NCBI RefSeq assembly: GCF_002742685.1
Contig: NZ_PEDM01000001.1
Coordinates: forward strand, 62,001 to 126,000
Source of the DNA: Anoxybacillus flavithermus
GTDB taxonomy: Bacteria > Bacillota > Bacilli > Bacillales > Anoxybacillaceae
Length of the DNA stretch: 64,000 nt
Direction: 5' to 3'
Part shown: in pieces, positions 61,982 to 64,000 of the stretch
Layout of the letters: each line of letters opens with the position of its first letter
Position numbering within the stretch: position 1 is the stretch's first letter
Notes under the pieces: generated by a model
What the model was told of the DNA's origin: nothing
The model's input: the letters and a program-made list of their open reading frames with translations, nothing else
Database searches by the model: none
Program-made: the position numbers and the translations under genes

Positions 61982-63068
61982 GGACGACACCTCTTTCTTT
62001 TTTAAACTGTTCAATCATTGCGATAAAATCATCGAATAAATGGTTTGCATCTTCTGGACCTGGTGACGCTTCTGGATGATATTGCACCGTAAACGCAGGA
62101 ACATCGCGATGACGAAGCCCTTCAATCGTTCCGTCGTTTAATGCGACGTGCGTCACTTCTAGCCGCGTATGAACGAGCGACTGCTCTGTAACGGTATAGC
62201 CGTGATTTTGTGAAGTAATTGCTACTTTTCCTGTTTCAAGATGTTTCACAGGGTGATTGGAACCTCGATGGCCGAACTTCATTTTTTCTGTATTCGCCCC
62301 GCAAGCGAGTGCAAATAGTTGATGGCCAAGGCAAATCCCGAAAAGCGGAACGTGACCAAGTATGTGTTGAATCATGTCAATCGCTTCTGGGACATCTTTC
62401 GGATCCCCAGGTCCGTTCGATAACATGACACCGTCGGGATGCCATTGCAATACTTCTTCGGCCGTTGCATTGTACGGCAATACGATGACATCACAATGAC
62501 GTTTATTTAACTCACGCAAAATGCCGTGCTTCATGCCAAAGTCGATTAAAACGACGCGATGACCGCGTCCCGGACTAGCGTACGCACTTTTTGTCGATAC
62601 ACGCTTCACTTGATCGCGCGCAAGCTCCGTTTCTTTTAAATACGAGATCGCCTCTGAAACGGACACGTCCATGTCGCAAATCATTCCTTTTAACGTGCCG
62701 TATTGGCGAATGATGCGCGTCAGTTTCCGTGTATCGACACCGGCTAACCCAGGAATGTTTTTTATGCGCAAATATTCATCAATCGTTAGCTCGCTTCGCC
62801 AATTGGACGGAGATGTACACGCTTCTTTTACGATAAAACCGAACACATGCGGTTCAATCGATTCGAAATCATCACGGTTGATGCCGTAGTTTCCGATTAA
62901 AGGATACGTCATCGTTACGATTTGTCCGCAATACGACGGGTCCGTTAAAATTTCTTGATATCCTGTCATTCCTGTGTTAAAAACGACTTCACCGACTGTT
63001 TGTCGTTCACTTCCAAACGCTTCGCCAACAAAACGTGTACCATCTTCTAAAATAAGTTGTCGTTTCAT
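61974..63068 (-). CDS. carA: Carbamoyl-phosphate synthase small (glutamine amidotransferase) subunit
   Basis: CarA (PyrAA) supplies ammonia from glutamine. ATG 63068 overlaps the pyrC TGA (ATGA), giving 364 residues, the same as B. subtilis. N-terminal block [20 protein letters not shown]; class I amidotransferase site with Cys in [17 protein letters not shown] and the His-Glu pair in [13 protein letters not shown]. Confidence 0.98.
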   Translation of the reverse strand: MKRQLILEDGTRFVGEAFGSERQTVGEVVFNTGMTGYQEILTDPSYCGQIVTMTYPLIGNYGINRDDFESIEPHVFGFIVKEACTSPSNWRSELTIDEYLRIKNIPGLAGVDTRKLTRIIRQYGTLKGMICDMDVSVSEAISYLKETELARDQVKRVSTKSAYASPGRGHRVVLIDFGMKHGILRELNKRHCDVIVLPYNATAEEVLQWHPDGVMLSNGPGDPKDVPEAIDMIQHILGHVPLFGICLGHQLFALACGANTEKMKFGHRGSNHPVKHLETGKVAITSQNHGYTVTEQSLVHTRLEVTHVALNDGTIEGLRHRDVPAFTVQYHPEASPGPEDANHLFDDFIAMIEQFKKERGVVHA

Positions 63069-64000
63069 TCCCCTCTTCCTTTCTGCCAAACCATTTTTCC
63101 ATCTACAATCGTCATCGTTGGCCATCCTTTACATGCCCAGCCGACAAACGGTGTATTTTTTCCTTTCGATACAAACGTCGCAGGATCAATGACTTGTTCG
63201 GTATGTAAATCGATAACGACGAAATCTGCTTTTGCGCCAACTTTTAATTGTCCGCCATCGAGACGAAACGTCTCCGCTGGTTTTTTCGACAGCCAATCAA
63301 CGAGCTGTTTTAACGTACATACTCCTTTTTCAACAAAATGTGTATATAAAAGCGGGAAAGCCGTTTCTAATCCGACAATTCCAAATGGGGCAAGCACCAT
63401 CCCTTCACTTTTTTCTTCTTCCGTATGTGGTGCATGGTCAGTCGCAATAAAATCAATCGTTCCATCCAATAATCCTTCGATTAACGCTTGTTGATCTTCC
63501 TTTGTTCGTAATGGTGGATTCATTTTAAAGTTCGCATCTAACGTATGGATATCTTCATCGCAAAGCAGTAAGTGATGCGGTGTCACTTCGGCAGTAACGC
63601 GAATGCCTGCTTGCTTCGCCTCGCGCACGATGCGCACCGATTGTTTCGTACTGATATGGCAAACGTGGTAGTGACATCCCGTCGCCTCCGCTAACAACAC
63701 ATCGCGCGCAATATGTACCGCTTCGCAAACGGAAGGAATGCCTAAAAGCCCATGTCGTTTTGCAAATGATCCGTCATGTACGCATCCTTTATATGTGAGC
63801 GTTTCGTCTTCACAATGTGCGACAATGGGCATATCGAGAGCAGCCGCTTGTTGCATCGCCTCATACATGATGCGCGCACTTTGCACGCCAACGCCATCAT
63901 CTGTAAACGCAAACGCTCCTGCTTCTTTTAAGGCGGCAAAATCAACGAGCTGTTTTCCTGCTTGACGTATCGTAATTGAAGCGTATGGCAACACGCGCAC
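63065..64000 (-). CDS. pyrC: Dihydroorotase PyrC, C-terminal part (5' end outside window)
   Basis: PyrC closes carbamoyl aspartate to dihydroorotate. The visible 311 codons are the C-terminal roughly three quarters of a class I dihydroorotase; the GTG at the window edge is an internal valine ([10 protein letters not shown]). Metal and catalytic residues are in [34 protein letters not shown] and [13 protein letters not shown]. Confidence 0.97.
   Translation of the reverse strand: MRVLPYASITIRQAGKQLVDFAALKEAGAFAFTDDGVGVQSARIMYEAMQQAAALDMPIVAHCEDETLTYKGCVHDGSFAKRHGLLGIPSVCEAVHIARDVLLAEATGCHYHVCHISTKQSVRIVREAKQAGIRVTAEVTPHHLLLCDEDIHTLDANFKMNPPLRTKEDQQALIEGLLDGTIDFIATDHAPHTEEEKSEGMVLAPFGIVGLETAFPLLYTHFVEKGVCTLKQLVDWLSKKPAETFRLDGGQLKVGAKADFVVIDLHTEQVIDPATFVSKGKNTPFVGWACKGWPTMTIVDGKMVWQKGRGE

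Overview
The window is a contiguous housekeeping stretch of a low-to-mid GC, spore-forming, flagellated Firmicute of the Bacillaceae. Gene order and protein sequences follow the Bacillus subtilis pyr–spoVM–smc–codY–fla/che block closely. Base composition (judged by eye at roughly 40-45% GC), some Geobacillus-like arrangements (lepB between rplS and rbgA) and the protein sequences suggest the Anoxybacillus/Geobacillus clade, most likely Anoxybacillus. That genus call is inference. Almost everything lies on the minus strand, so transcription runs from high to low coordinates; only rpmB, rqcH and one coiled-coil gene are on the plus strand.

Read in the direction of transcription: (1) 64000-55795, the 3' part of the pyrimidine operon pyrC-carA-carB-pyrK-pyrD-pyrF-pyrE, with overlapping genes that suggest translational coupling, closed by a bidirectional terminator. 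(2) 55754-53086, two plus-strand genes: an unrecognised coiled-coil protein with a 39-bp in-frame tandem repeat, and rqcH (ribosome-associated quality control). (3) 52984-36015, a P-type cation ATPase, yicC-family gene, gmk, rpoZ, coaBC, priA, def, fmt, rsmB, rlmN, the Ser/Thr phosphatase/kinase pair prpC-prkC, rsgA, rpe and thiN. remA, which sits between yloC and gmk in B. subtilis, is missing from that slot. (4) 35941-35645, the 26-codon spoVM gene convergent with rpmB, sharing one terminator. (5) 35424-29687, yloU-yloV, sdaAB-sdaAA and recG. (6) 29680-26053, the FapR-controlled lipid operon fapR-plsX-fabD-fabG-acpP, with a near-perfect FapR operator. (7) 25983-18285, rnc-smc-ftsY, then ylxM-ffh, then rpsP-khpA. 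(8) 18236-14636, ylqD-rimM-trmD, rplS with its own promoter and leader, lepB and rbgA. (9) 14575-10167, rnhB, the ylqG-ylqH pair (FliK-like and FlhB C-terminal-like) and sucC-sucD with a predicted cre site. (10) 10105-2, dprA, topA, trmFO, xerC, hslV-hslU, codY and the start of the fla/che operon (flgB, flgC, fliE, fliF partial).

I see no rRNA, tRNA, insertion sequence, prophage, CRISPR array or defence system. The only clearly lineage-specific protein gene is the coiled-coil repeat protein at 55080-55754. The most interesting poorly characterised module is ylqG-ylqH, which looks like a stand-alone copy of the flagellar export specificity-switch partners. No intergenic stretch exceeds 300 bases; the longest are 54814-55079, 35425-35644 and 1849-1989, and their contents are described in the entries. 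Many start codons were moved inward from the longest open frame on the basis of Shine-Dalgarno spacing and remembered family N-termini.
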